From the NCBI RefSeq assembly GCF_005869935.1, contig NZ_SZQF01000007.1:1-64000 (forward strand): a DNA stretch of 64,000 nt. Direction: 5' to 3'. A program made the translations under genes and the position numbers. This document shows, one piece after another, positions 1 to 8,723 of this stretch (the first letter of the stretch is position 1; every line of letters begins with the position of its first letter). Source of the stretch: Winogradskyella algicola. GTDB taxonomy: Bacteria; Bacteroidota; Bacteroidia; Flavobacteriales; Flavobacteriaceae. The notes beneath the pieces are model-generated. The model made no database searches and had not been told where the DNA came from. It saw only the letters and a list, made by a program, of their open reading frames with translations.

Positions 1-100
1 CCAAATTCTCCAATTCCGTATATATTTCATTTTCAGATTCAGGAAGATTTTCTTTCTTCTCGATTCTGTCAAAAATGTTTAAGTCAAAATATACGTGCAT
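1..100 (-). CDS. Partial unknown protein, N-terminal fragment
   Basis: Reading leftwards from an ATG at 100-98, the frame stays open for 33 codons to the window edge, so this is the first part of a gene whose body lies outside. The peptide begins MHVYFDLNIFDRI and is then rich in Glu and Asn. An early FDLN stretch recalls the first conserved aspartate of PIN-like nucleases, but 33 residues are too few to assign a family. A TAGGTTTG hexamer-like promoter element sits upstream at 136-143, which supports the start. Confidence 0.5.
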   Translation of the reverse strand, partial: MHVYFDLNIFDRIEKKENLPESENEIYTELENL

Positions 101-129
101 AGGTTTGGTCAAATTGCGTAGAACGGTTA

Positions 130-171
130 TATATACAAACCTAGCCAAAAAAGTACGTATATACAACCCTA
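130..171 (-). promoter_or_regulatory. Promoter and 14-bp direct repeat before the edge gene
   Basis: On the minus strand 136-143 reads TAGGTTTG, a perfect match to the Bacteroidota -7 consensus TAnnTTTG, 36 bp before the ATG at 100. The element lies in a direct repeat: TATATACAAACCTA at 130-143 and TATATACAACCCTA at 158-171, one mismatch, start to start 28 bp. The repeat may be an operator or chance in AT-rich DNA. The rest of 101-377 shows no other gene. Confidence 0.4.
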
Positions 172-377
172 ACAGTGTGTTATTCAGTACCTTTTTGCAA
201 GTTGTAACATAACCATATAAAAATGAGTTATGTCGCACCTTTGCACTTAAAAGCTCTTTAATGCTTCACTAAAACGGATGAAATGTATTAATCAATAATT
301 TTCACAAATAAAATAAAGGATTGGTTTTTAAAGAATTTAACTCTGTGAATCGACCAAGCTTTAGGTCGTTATGTTTC

Positions 378-1772
378 TTAATAGGGCAAATATGTCACCA
401 TAAGTGCTTGTACCACAAACAACACCACAAAAGGTATAAACAAATACCCAACCACATCTCTGGCTTGTATTTTAATGCCTTTACCCATTACCGGGAATAC
501 AATGAGTAAAAAGAAGGGCTGTAATAGATTGCTTAAGCTTTCGCCATACGCAACAGACATAGAGGCTCTGGCTGTCATTGCCGTAACTTCGGTAGGTGAG
601 AGGTTGGTGCTGAGTTCTTGTACCATGTTTAAAATACTGGGACCAATTACGGCAAATTCACCACCAGCAGATGGTATTGCAAAATTGATAATACCTCCTG
701 ATAGGTAAGAGATAAAAGCATAATTTTCGGTAGTAGCAATGGTTACTAAAGTGTTTGTGATTTTTTCACCCAAACCAGAAGCTAGCATAATACCCATTAT
801 ACCTGCATAAAACGGATATTGAAACAACACTCCAGAGATATTGCTACTGGCGCGTTTCATGGCAATGCTGTAGCGCATTGGTGTAATGTGTAATAGCATA
901 CCAACTACAAAGAAGATGAAAATCATGATGTTAAAGTTGAGATCAAAGCCCTTGGTTGCAAAGTGGTAAATGATATATGTTAATCCTAGTGCAGCAACAG
1001 TAAGCTGCAGCCAGCCAGCATTATTTAAAGCATCAGATAATGCTTTGTAAGGTAGCTTGTAAGAAAGAGCTTCGTCTTTAACCGAATGGGTTTCGTTATC
1101 TAACGAGGTTTGTAAATCCTTGAGTTCTTTACCTTCATGAGTTTTAGGAATAAGCAGCCAAATCAATAATGGAGAAACAACAACAAACAAAACAATCATC
1201 GCAATATTTAGCGTCGCACCTAAAGTATAACTTGTAGAAATGGTGTCGTTTAAAATACCTTCTTGTATTAAAAAGTTGTTTTCGGTATTAAGCAATAAGG
1301 CAATAGAGCTCGATAAGCCACAAACCCAACCATTAAAAGAAAAGTACACGCAAGCCACTAAAAACGGATAGTGAATACCTTTAATACGCAAAGCCAATTC
1401 ACGTCCCAAAATCGCTGTAACCACAACCATTCCAAAACTTATTAATGATAGTAATGCTCCAAGTGCAATAATAATTACATAAACTTGTGTTGGTGTTTTT
1501 ATGTATTTAGTAATATAATCAATACCTTTTTTTACAGGTGACGATTGCGCAATACAGTAAGCAGTAATGATAATAAGCACAATCTGCATACCGAATGATA
1601 AAAGACTCCAAAAGCCATCATACCAGCCTTGTAAAATATTAATTGGTTGGTGGTCTGTAAATACCAGGGCTAAAACAAAAGTAAGTAGTGTAAGCAACAG
1701 CGCAAACACATAAGCACTTGGCATGTATTTGGTAAAACCATCTGTAAATTTCTGACCGAGTTTGGTAATCAT
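378..1772 (-). CDS. Short-chain fatty acid transporter, AtoE family
   Basis: 464 residues, almost all hydrophobic, with about 10-12 predicted membrane spans and one charged cytoplasmic loop near residues 210-235. Length and sequence (N-terminal KYMPSAYVFALLLT, central SFGMVVVTAILGRELALR, later PSAGGEFAVIGPSIL) fit the TIGR00366/AtoE family of short-chain fatty acid permeases. The family imports acetoacetate, butyrate and similar acids across the inner membrane. It stands alone on its strand, with no beta-oxidation or thiolase gene beside it, so the substrate is inferred from the family only. Start ATG is the only one that precedes the first span. Confidence 0.85.
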   Translation of the reverse strand: MITKLGQKFTDGFTKYMPSAYVFALLLTLLTFVLALVFTDHQPINILQGWYDGFWSLLSFGMQIVLIIITAYCIAQSSPVKKGIDYITKYIKTPTQVYVIIIALGALLSLISFGMVVVTAILGRELALRIKGIHYPFLVACVYFSFNGWVCGLSSSIALLLNTENNFLIQEGILNDTISTSYTLGATLNIAMIVLFVVVSPLLIWLLIPKTHEGKELKDLQTSLDNETHSVKDEALSYKLPYKALSDALNNAGWLQLTVAALGLTYIIYHFATKGFDLNFNIMIFIFFVVGMLLHITPMRYSIAMKRASSNISGVLFQYPFYAGIMGIMLASGLGEKITNTLVTIATTENYAFISYLSGGIINFAIPSAGGEFAVIGPSILNMVQELSTNLSPTEVTAMTARASMSVAYGESLSNLLQPFFLLIVFPVMGKGIKIQARDVVGYLFIPFVVLFVVQALMVTYLPY

Positions 1773-1954
1773 GGTTGGTGTTATTTTGCTAAAAATCGGA
1801 ATTTACATTGAATTTTAAAAACCTATAGAACAAAGTTTACTGTGATTTATACTCTGATTTAAGACTGTTTTAGCGTTTTCTAGATATAAATTAGGGCAAC
1901 CTTAACACAATTTGTAATTAGATATGTTACTTTAAATTAAATGAAACTGAATAG

Positions 1955-1977
1955 TAACTACGTACAAATCGTAGTTA
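1955..1977. promoter_or_regulatory. Palindromic operator candidate TAACTACG-N7-CGTAGTTA
   Basis: A perfect inverted repeat with 8-bp arms (TAACTACG at 1955-1962, CGTAGTTA at 1970-1977) and a 7-bp spacer lies 57 bp before the SDR gene at 2034. Its size and symmetry fit a dimeric winged-helix repressor such as MarR or HxlR; many small SDR genes are controlled by such redox- or quinone-sensing repressors. No regulator gene is adjacent, so the protein is unknown. Confidence 0.45.
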
Positions 1978-1979
1978 TA

Positions 1980-2005
1980 CTTAAAGCTGAAAAATGAAGC
2001 TTTAA
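1980..2005 (+). other. Stem-loop in the leader of the SDR gene
   Basis: CTTAAAGCT at 1980-1988 pairs perfectly with AGCTTTAAG at 1997-2005 across an 8-nt loop, directly after the palindrome at 1955-1977 and 28 bp before the ATG. It could be a second operator or an mRNA hairpin in the 5' leader. Confidence 0.35.
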
Positions 2006-2033
2006 GAAACATGATAAAAGAACAAAATAATTT

Positions 2034-2669
2034 ATGGAAAATGTATTAGTAGCTGGTGCCAATGGTACCACAGGAAAACAAGTTGTTAACCTTTTAAAGA
2101 ATTCGCAATATTTTAATCCGATTGCCATGGTGCGAAAAGAATCGCAGTTAGAGCAATTTAAAAATGAAAATATAGATACCATTTTAGGTGATTTAACTAA
2201 GGATTTAACGCATGTTGTAAAAGATGTAGATAAAGTGGTGTTTGCAGCAGGATCTGGTGGGAAGAATGTTGTAGAAGTCGATCAGGAAGGTGCAAAACGT
2301 CTAATAGATGTGTCCAAGATGGCTAACGTAAATAAATTTGTAATGCTAAGTTCAATGGGCGCCAATACTCCAGAAAAGTTTGATGAACTTAAAGACTACA
2401 TGCAAGCCAAGCAAAATGCAGATGAGCATTTAAGAGAAAGTAACTTAAAATATGCCATTATTAGACCAGGAACTTTAAAGAATGAAGAGGGAAAAGGAAA
2501 AATTGAAATTGCCGAAAACGAATTGACCAAGCAAGGGGAAATCAGTAGGGCAGATGTTGCACAAACGTTGGTGCGAGCTTTACATGATGATGCGCCTAAA
2601 AACAAAACTTTTGAAATATTAGAAGGTGAAACCTTGATAGGTAAAGCCTTTGAAGTTGCTATGAATTAA
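2034..2669 (+). CDS. Atypical SDR, NAD(P)-binding protein
   Basis: 211 residues. The N-terminal VLVAGANGTTGKQV (residues 4-17) is the glycine-rich Rossmann nucleotide loop of the NAD(P)H-binding atypical SDR group (YwnB/NmrA-like, SDR_a5). VMLSSMGAN at about residues 103-111 and YAIIRPGTL near 141-149 are the usual core strands of that group. The classical YxxxK catalytic pair is not obvious, as is normal for this group. Likely a soluble NAD(P)-dependent oxidoreductase or redox sensor; substrate unknown. Monocistronic, with a palindrome and hairpin upstream and a terminator downstream at 2709-2740. Confidence 0.8.
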   Translation: MENVLVAGANGTTGKQVVNLLKNSQYFNPIAMVRKESQLEQFKNENIDTILGDLTKDLTHVVKDVDKVVFAAGSGGKNVVEVDQEGAKRLIDVSKMANVNKFVMLSSMGANTPEKFDELKDYMQAKQNADEHLRESNLKYAIIRPGTLKNEEGKGKIEIAENELTKQGEISRADVAQTLVRALHDDAPKNKTFEILEGETLIGKAFEVAMN

Positions 2670-2708
2670 TAAAAAAGTTTAAGACTTAACATTAAAGTTG
2701 AAATTTTT

Positions 2709-2740
2709 AAGAGGTGTGATTTGGTCATGCCTCTTTTCTT
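2709..2740 (+). terminator. Rho-independent terminator after the SDR gene
   Basis: AAGAGG at 2709-2714 pairs with CCTCTT at 2730-2735; TGA/TCA extends the stem past a 2-nt internal mismatch, and a T-rich run follows. It lies 40 bp after the SDR stop. Confidence 0.6.
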
Positions 2741-2901
2741 TTGTCTTAATAATACGTTAATTAACAATTGGTTACTGTTCTTTAACAAGTCGCTAACAGC
2801 CTTGCTTTTAAAATCGGTATACATTGAAAACATATTCATCAGCAAAACACGTTTGGTTATGTTTTGAAGGTCTGGTTGTTGTTGGTGCCAGGCCTTTTTT
2901 T
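2741..2901 (+). ncRNA. Candidate small RNA between two plus-strand terminators
   Basis: A second, stronger plus-strand terminator ends this stretch: stem 2867-2875 with 2888-2896 (one G-T pair), then seven Ts at 2895-2901. The SDR gene already has its own terminator at 2709-2740, and no open frame of useful length lies between, so the second terminator has no obvious gene to serve. A short transcript starting in 2741-2850 would explain it. I see no match to known RNA families; a back-up terminator is the simpler alternative. Confidence 0.25.
2867..2901 (+). terminator. Strong rho-independent terminator
   Basis: AAGGTCTGG (2867-2875) pairs with CCAGGCCTT (2888-2896) with a 12-nt loop and a run of seven Ts. 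Oriented for plus-strand transcripts. Confidence 0.7.
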
Positions 2902-3075
2902 CATTCCTACCAAAGCAGGAATCTCATTACAATAGGTTTTATATCTATATAAACCACATATTGTCATCCTGAACTTGCTTGTGCTGAATTTATTTCAGTA
3001 TTTCTGAGTCCCTTATTAATGAGTAAGTCAGTTCGAGTGATTTTGAGTTACGAGAAATCGTATCGAGGACTTTTT
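2902..3075. repeat. Dispersed intergenic palindromic repeats
   Basis: This gap before recG holds three repeat-like pieces and no gene: an imperfect palindrome (ATTCCTACCAAAGCAGGAAT, near 2905-2925), a TGTCATCCTGAAC piece near 2962-2975, and a hairpin whose arms are AGTTCGAGTGATTT at 3030-3043 and AAATCGTATCGAGGACT at 3055-3071. A close relative of the first occurs at 5218-5237, and a related GAGCGAAGTCGA hairpin at 33404-33429. Such short GC-richer palindromes are common intergenic repeats of Flavobacteriaceae. Confidence 0.5.
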
Positions 3076-3096
3076 GCTGTGAGCAATTTCAAAACC

Positions 3097-5199
3097 TCAA
3101 CTAATATAATTCCAGATATTACGGTACTTACTCATTTGTCTGTAAGTATTCAAAATCATTTTATGTTCAGGTAAAGCTAAGCTAGGATCAAGCTTTAAAA
3201 CCGACTTCGCATGATATCTCGCGCGCTCAAGGATGTCCTTATCCTTAACAATATCTGCAATTTTAAGATTTAAAACACCACTCTGTTGTGTACCCATAAT
3301 ATCACCAGGACCTCTAAGTTTTAGATCTACTTCGGCAATTTCAAAACCATCTGTAGAACGCACCATAGTTTCTAAGCGCGTTTTACTGTCATTACTCAGT
3401 TTATGTCCAGTCATTAAGATACAATAACTCTGTTCGGCACCACGACCAACACGTCCACGTAGCTGGTGTAATTGCGATAGACCAAAGCGTTCAGCACTTT
3501 CAATAATCATAACCGAAGCATTTGGTACGTTAACACCAACTTCAATAACAGTGGTGGCAACCATAATGTTGGTTTTGCCTTCAGCAAAGCGTTGCATTTC
3601 ATAATCTTTGTCTTCGGCTTTCATTTTTCCATGAACAATAGAAATTTGATAGTCTGGTGTTGGAAACTCTCTTGAGATACTTTCGTAACCATCCATCAAA
3701 TCTTTATAATCCATTTTTTCACTTTCTTGAATGAGAGGATACACGACATAGATTTGTCTGCCTTTGGCAATTTCGTCTTTCATAAATCGAAAAACTTTCA
3801 GTCGATTATTGTCGTATCGATGAACTGTTTTTATCGGTTTTCTGCCAGCTGGTAATTCGTCAATAATTGAAATATCCAAGTCGCCATAAACAGACATTGC
3901 TAAGGTTCTCGGAATTGGAGTAGCAGTCATGACTAAAACATTTGGAGGCAGTTCGTTTTTATGCCACAATTTTGATCTTTGTTTTACTCCAAAACGATGT
4001 TGCTCGTCGATAATTGCAAGTCCTAAATTTTTAAATTTTACCTTATCTTCGAGTAGCGCATGAGTGCCAACTAAGATTTGTAAATTGCCATTTTCGAGAT
4101 TTTCATGAATAATTCGTCTATCTGAAGTTTTAGTTGAGCCAGTTAATAATGAAATACTGATATTCAATTTTTTACACCATTCTAATAATCCATTGTAGTG
4201 CTGAACTGACAAAATTTCAGTTGGCGCCATTAAACAACATTGGAAACCATTGTCAAGTCCCATGAGCATTGACATAAAGCCAACTATGGTTTTACCAGAA
4301 CCTACATCACCTTGTAAAAGACGATTCATCTGTGCATTGCTTCCTAAATCTGCTCTAATTTCTTTAAGAACACGTTTCTGTGCATTGGTTAATTCGAAGG
4401 GTAAATGGTCTTTGAAAAAGGTGTTGAAATAGTCTCCTACTTTTTCAAAAGTGAAGCCTTTTATTTTTGATTTGTGGATTAAATTTTTCAGAATTAATTG
4501 CAATTGAATGTAAAATAATTCTTCAAATTTTAATCTAAATTGTGCTCTAGAAAGTAGCTCTGGAGACTTCGGAAAATGTACATTAAAAAGAGCATCGGAT
4601 TTTGATAATAATTTTAATTCTCCTCTAATTGTATCTGATAAAGTTTCAGCATAACGTCCTTTGGTTTCCAAAAATAATTGCTGCATTATTTTGGTTACAA
4701 CACGATTTGTTATCCCTTTGTTTGATAATTTTTCGGTAGAAGGATAAATGGCTTGCATGGCAGAACGCAGGTTTTTTTTATGTTCCGATAGCAGTTCTAT
4801 TTCGGGATGTGGCATGCTAAATTTACCATTAAACCAATTGGTTTTTCCAAAAATAACATAAGGTTGACCGGTTTTTAGGTTTTCTCTAATCCATTTTTGC
4901 CCTCTAAACCATACGAGTTCCATAACACCTGTGTCGTCTCTAAATTCGGCTACCAAACGTTTTCCTCTTTTTTGGGCTACTTCTCTAAAGTTGCTTATTT
5001 TTCCAACTACTTGGACTTCGGCATTATTGCGTTGTAATTGGTTGATTTTATAGTATTTGGTACGATCTATATACCGATTAGGGAATAGGTTTATTAAGTC
5101 CTGGTACGTGTGAATACCTAATTCTGAGCGCAACAAATCCGCTCGGTTTGGTCCAACCCCTTTAAGGTAATCGATAGGTGTTTGTAAGTTCACACTCAT
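3097..5199 (-). CDS. recG: ATP-dependent DNA helicase RecG
   Basis: 700 residues, the usual RecG length. N-terminal helix-hairpin-like segment (LKGVGPNRADLL, residues 13-24) and OB-fold wedge domain (about 60-130) precede a superfamily 2 helicase core: Walker A GDVGSGKT at 297-304, DEQH box at 398-401, motif III TATPIPRTL and the C-terminal QLRGRVGRG motif VI. RecG binds branched DNA, reverses stalled forks and processes Holliday junctions. It faces the M1 peptidase gene, separated by a repeat-containing gap, and seems to be transcribed alone. Confidence 0.96.
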   Translation of the reverse strand: MSVNLQTPIDYLKGVGPNRADLLRSELGIHTYQDLINLFPNRYIDRTKYYKINQLQRNNAEVQVVGKISNFREVAQKRGKRLVAEFRDDTGVMELVWFRGQKWIRENLKTGQPYVIFGKTNWFNGKFSMPHPEIELLSEHKKNLRSAMQAIYPSTEKLSNKGITNRVVTKIMQQLFLETKGRYAETLSDTIRGELKLLSKSDALFNVHFPKSPELLSRAQFRLKFEELFYIQLQLILKNLIHKSKIKGFTFEKVGDYFNTFFKDHLPFELTNAQKRVLKEIRADLGSNAQMNRLLQGDVGSGKTIVGFMSMLMGLDNGFQCCLMAPTEILSVQHYNGLLEWCKKLNISISLLTGSTKTSDRRIIHENLENGNLQILVGTHALLEDKVKFKNLGLAIIDEQHRFGVKQRSKLWHKNELPPNVLVMTATPIPRTLAMSVYGDLDISIIDELPAGRKPIKTVHRYDNNRLKVFRFMKDEIAKGRQIYVVYPLIQESEKMDYKDLMDGYESISREFPTPDYQISIVHGKMKAEDKDYEMQRFAEGKTNIMVATTVIEVGVNVPNASVMIIESAERFGLSQLHQLRGRVGRGAEQSYCILMTGHKLSNDSKTRLETMVRSTDGFEIAEVDLKLRGPGDIMGTQQSGVLNLKIADIVKDKDILERARYHAKSVLKLDPSLALPEHKMILNTYRQMSKYRNIWNYIS

Positions 5200-5217
5200 A
5201 GTTGCGAATTTACATAA

Positions 5218-5237
5218 ATTCCTGCGTAGGCAGGAAT
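5218..5237. repeat. Short perfect palindrome (dispersed repeat)
   Basis: ATTCCTGC and GCAGGAAT are perfect 8-bp arms around GTAG, in the divergent gap between recG and the M1 peptidase gene. Same family as the copy near 2905. It falls upstream of the preferred peptidase start at 5346. Confidence 0.55.
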
Positions 5238-5345
5238 CTCTTTTTTTATTCAGAGTATAGCGAAGAATCTTATATTTTAGATTTTCCCCTGTTTAGAAAT
5301 AACAGAAAATTGTATTTTGGTCTAATCCTTGATTTAATTGAGCTT

Positions 5346-7316
5346 ATGAAAAAATTATTGGTTGTTTGTCTGCTTTTTGTTTCTGTGTTTTCTAATGCAC
5401 AGCAAACGGATTATGTGGATTTTAGAAGAGCGGAAGCTTTAATGGTTTTTAATCAGTTAGCAGTAGATAGCACAACTTATAATTCTTACGAAATTGATTT
5501 TAAAATTTTAAAACCAACAGATTCTATTTATTTAGATGCTGTAAATATGAAGTTTAAGCATGTAGCTCTAGATAATTCGGCGGCAACATTTAAAAATGAT
5601 GGTGAAAAATTAATTGTTTTCAATGATTTTAAACCTAATGAATCTTACAAATTAAGTTTTGTATTTAATAATGCTCCCAAAAAGGCTATGTATTTTATAG
5701 TCTGGGAACATGAGGGTAAGAATCAAATCTGGACACAGGGTCAAGGGAAATACACAAGTAATTGGTTGCCAAGTCTTGATGACACAAACGATAAAATTGA
5801 GTTTGATTTAAAGTTTCTTGCACCAAAAAAGTATGAGGTTATTTCAAACGGTACTTTAAAATCAAAGTCTGATAGTCTTGGTAATACTTTGTGGGAATAT
5901 GATATGCAAAAGCCTATGTCTAGCTACTTGGTGGCTGTTGTGGTTGGAGAATATAACAAGAAATCAGAAACTTCAAAAAGTGGTATTCCTTTAGAGTATT
6001 ACTATTACCCTGAAGATTCTTTAAAATTTGAGCCAACCTATCGTTATAGTAAAAGAATGTTCGATTTTTTAGAGGAAGAGATTGGATTTGCTTACCCTTG
6101 GCAAAACTACAAACAAGTGCCAGTACACGATTTTTTATATGCTGGTATGGAAAATACGAGCTGTACCATTTTTTCGGATGCTTTTATGGTAGATGATATA
6201 GGTTTTAATGATAAAAGTTATGTTAATGTTAATGCACACGAATTGGCCCATCAATGGTTTGGTAATTTAGTAACGGCAACGTCTGGTGAGCATCATTGGT
6301 TGCAAGAAGGTTTTGCAACCTATTACGCCTTGTTAGCAGAGCGTGATATTTTTGGTGACAATCATTATTATTTCAAACTCTATGAATCTGCTGTAGATTT
6401 AGGACGGCAAGATTTGGCTGGTGATGGCACGTCGCTTTTAAATGCAAAATCAAGTAGTTTAACCTTTTATCAGCGTGGCGCTTGGGTGCTTCATGCATTA
6501 AGAAGTTTGGTTGGTGACAATGTGTTTAAAAAGGCTGTGAAAGCTTATTTGGAAAAACATCAGTTTAAAAACGTTGAAACTTCAGATTTTATAAATGAAG
6601 TAGAACGTTTCTATGGTAAATCACTAAATACATTTGTTGATGTGTGGATTAAGCGAAAGGATTTTCCTGTTGATGCAGCTTTTGGATTACTTCAAAATGA
6701 ATCTACTTTTATTAACGAGTATCTCATGGTAGATTGCCAGGCAAAAACCTCTAAGTGTAAAGAGTATTTAAAATATTATGTCTCGGACGAAGCAAAGGTT
6801 AAAGTGATTTCTCAAATGCCGGAATTGGTGACAAATGATACCTTTAAGCATGGTTTTAAGGTAAGGCAAGCGATTTCACAATACGTAAGGCAAATACCAA
6901 AAGAGCTTAAGGAAAACTATGAATCGTTGTTAGATGATAAGTCTTACGTAACTATAGAAAATGCCTTATATAATCTTTGGACATCATTTCCGGAAGAACG
7001 CGCAAAATACCTATCTAAAACCAGAAATGTAGAAGGCTTCAATGACAAGAATGTACGCTTATTGTGGATTGCTTTAAATCTTAACACACCGTTTTATCAG
7101 GCAGATAATAAACAAGGCTTATTTGAAGAATTGGTAAGTTACACTGATGAGCGCTACAATGCAGATTTGCGAATGAATGCCTTTAACTATCTTAATCTTA
7201 TGAATGCGTGTAACGATACCTGTAAATCTAATCTTGAAAAAGCTAAATCGCATCATAACTGGAGAATGGTTAAGTTTGCAAAAGATATGTCTGAAAAATT
7301 AGAGAAAAAACAATAA
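5346..7316 (+). CDS. Secreted M1 family aminopeptidase
   Basis: 656 residues from the chosen ATG at 5346, which starts a clean signal peptide (MKKLLVVCLLFVSVFSNA, cut before QQ); the frame extends upstream to 5202 but that part crosses a repeat and has no signal features. The zinc motif HELAH is at residues 298-302, with the third ligand in WLQEGFATYY 18 residues on, and the AGMEN exopeptidase motif (GAMEN variant) precedes it. These are all M1 gluzincin hallmarks, so it should be an active metallo-aminopeptidase in the periplasm or outside. It overlaps the lipase gene by one base (TAATG), so the two form an operon. Confidence 0.92.
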   Translation: MKKLLVVCLLFVSVFSNAQQTDYVDFRRAEALMVFNQLAVDSTTYNSYEIDFKILKPTDSIYLDAVNMKFKHVALDNSAATFKNDGEKLIVFNDFKPNESYKLSFVFNNAPKKAMYFIVWEHEGKNQIWTQGQGKYTSNWLPSLDDTNDKIEFDLKFLAPKKYEVISNGTLKSKSDSLGNTLWEYDMQKPMSSYLVAVVVGEYNKKSETSKSGIPLEYYYYPEDSLKFEPTYRYSKRMFDFLEEEIGFAYPWQNYKQVPVHDFLYAGMENTSCTIFSDAFMVDDIGFNDKSYVNVNAHELAHQWFGNLVTATSGEHHWLQEGFATYYALLAERDIFGDNHYYFKLYESAVDLGRQDLAGDGTSLLNAKSSSLTFYQRGAWVLHALRSLVGDNVFKKAVKAYLEKHQFKNVETSDFINEVERFYGKSLNTFVDVWIKRKDFPVDAAFGLLQNESTFINEYLMVDCQAKTSKCKEYLKYYVSDEAKVKVISQMPELVTNDTFKHGFKVRQAISQYVRQIPKELKENYESLLDDKSYVTIENALYNLWTSFPEERAKYLSKTRNVEGFNDKNVRLLWIALNLNTPFYQADNKQGLFEELVSYTDERYNADLRMNAFNYLNLMNACNDTCKSNLEKAKSHHNWRMVKFAKDMSEKLEKKQ

Positions 7317-8200
7317 TGCAAGCATTAGTAATTTCTGGTGGTGGAAGTAAAGGTGCTTTTGCAGGTGGAGTAGCGCAATATCTTATGGAGCGTGAAAATC
7401 GTAAGTACGATATGTTTTTAGGGACATCTACAGGTAGTTTGCTGGTGCCGCATCTTGCCGTTGGTGATATTTCTAAACTTTATGATATTTTTACTAATGT
7501 TCAACAGCAAGATATCTTTAGCGTTAGTCCTTTTGTACAGCGAAAAAAAGGGGAAAGAGAATATGTATCCATTGATTTTGTGAATTCGTTATGGCAATTT
7601 ATACGTATGAAGCGCACTTTTGGCGAAAGTAAAGCACTTAGAAAACATATAAGGAAACACTTTACCATTGAAGAATACCAGCGAATAAAGCGCGAAAAAC
7701 ATGACGTCGTTGTTACGGTTTCTAATTTATCAATGAATCGGGTGGAGTATAAATCTATTAATGACTGTTCTTATGAAGAATTTTGTAATTGGATATGGAT
7801 TTCGTGTAATTACATTCCATTTATGTCTTTAGCAAAAGTAGATGGGTATGAATATGCTGATGGAGGATTAGGCTGTGTAATCCCCATAAGAGAGGCGATA
7901 TTAAGAGGTGCAACCGAAGTGGATGCTGTTGTGTTAGAGGCTGAAACAATGGGTAAGCAACGTGTGCTGGGTAAAAACCCATTCTCTTTAATGATGAATT
8001 TATTCGGTCACCTGCTCGATCAAGTAGAACGAAGCGATATTGTTATAGGTAAACTTGCGGCAAAAAATAGAGATGTAAAACTTAATTTGTATTACACACC
8101 TACAAGCTTAACAGAAAATTCTTTGATTTTTAGTAAGCGTTTAATGGAAAAATGGTGGCAGCAAGGTTATGATTATGCTGAGAAAAAGCATTCGGATTAG
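7316..8200 (+). CDS. Patatin-like phospholipase
   Basis: 294 residues. SGGGSKGAFAGG (residues 7-18) is the oxyanion loop, GTSTGS (about 37-42) carries the nucleophilic serine, and DGG (near residue 182) carries the aspartate of the Ser-Asp dyad, so all catalytic elements of bacterial patatins are present. No signal peptide, hence cytoplasmic or membrane-associated acyl hydrolase acting on phospholipids or acyl esters. The start codon overlaps the stop of the M1 peptidase gene by one base, implying translational coupling. Confidence 0.9.
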   Translation: MQALVISGGGSKGAFAGGVAQYLMERENRKYDMFLGTSTGSLLVPHLAVGDISKLYDIFTNVQQQDIFSVSPFVQRKKGEREYVSIDFVNSLWQFIRMKRTFGESKALRKHIRKHFTIEEYQRIKREKHDVVVTVSNLSMNRVEYKSINDCSYEEFCNWIWISCNYIPFMSLAKVDGYEYADGGLGCVIPIREAILRGATEVDAVVLEAETMGKQRVLGKNPFSLMMNLFGHLLDQVERSDIVIGKLAAKNRDVKLNLYYTPTSLTENSLIFSKRLMEKWWQQGYDYAEKKHSD

Positions 8201-8719
8201 TTACCACATCTCACTAACCTCTTCTTTTATAAAAGAAAGCGCTGCATTGCTTGGTGCAGGTTTGTCCATAAGCTCAGTTAGAACTACTTCACGCAACTTA
8301 TCGGCACTATCGGTTTTTTCATTCATGTTTGCTTTTCTAATCAATTGAATAGTAGCATTTTTAGCAGCTAAAATTATACTCCAACATTGGTCGCTAACAT
8401 AGATTTGTTGGGTTAGATTATGTTCAAATTCTTGTTCAATAGTAGCTATAAGTAAATTTTCGTAATTATCTTTATTTGAAGAGGTTGGATTGGTTCTTGT
8501 TAATAAACTTTGTGGTTTAATACGTTCTAAAAAAAGAGACATGCGTTCATACGCTTGAAGCCTTAATGGAAATGATTCCTTTTGTAAATCTTTTGTGAGT
8601 AAAAAATGACGTCTTTTGTTTTCGTTATCCATTTGTTCTCTAAAAAATAAATAGGCAATAGCACCTGTTATAAGTGCAGGAATTGTGTACATTAAAAGAT
8701 TAAGAAGTTGTTGTTCCAT
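8201..8719 (-). CDS. Membrane-anchored conserved protein, DUF7935-like
   Basis: 172 residues from the ATG at 8719, which begins MEQQLLNLLMYTIPALITGA; the longer in-frame start at 8755 lies inside the preceding gene and adds a poor N-terminus. One N-terminal membrane span is followed by a charged cytoplasmic region with PLRLQAYERMSLFLERI, typical of a Bacteroidota family I recall as DUF7935. Function unknown. It begins 4 bp after the stop of the FMN-binding glutamate-synthase-like gene, so the pair is probably co-transcribed. Convergent with the patatin gene, with adjacent stops. Confidence 0.7.
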   Translation of the reverse strand: MEQQLLNLLMYTIPALITGAIAYLFFREQMDNENKRRHFLLTKDLQKESFPLRLQAYERMSLFLERIKPQSLLTRTNPTSSNKDNYENLLIATIEQEFEHNLTQQIYVSDQCWSIILAAKNATIQLIRKANMNEKTDSADKLREVVLTELMDKPAPSNAALSFIKEEVSEMW

Positions 8720-8723
8720 AAAA

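Noticed and set aside
475..708. Plus-strand ORF inside the AtoE-type transporter
   Set aside because: Antisense shadow of a well-supported membrane protein; no independent start or domain.
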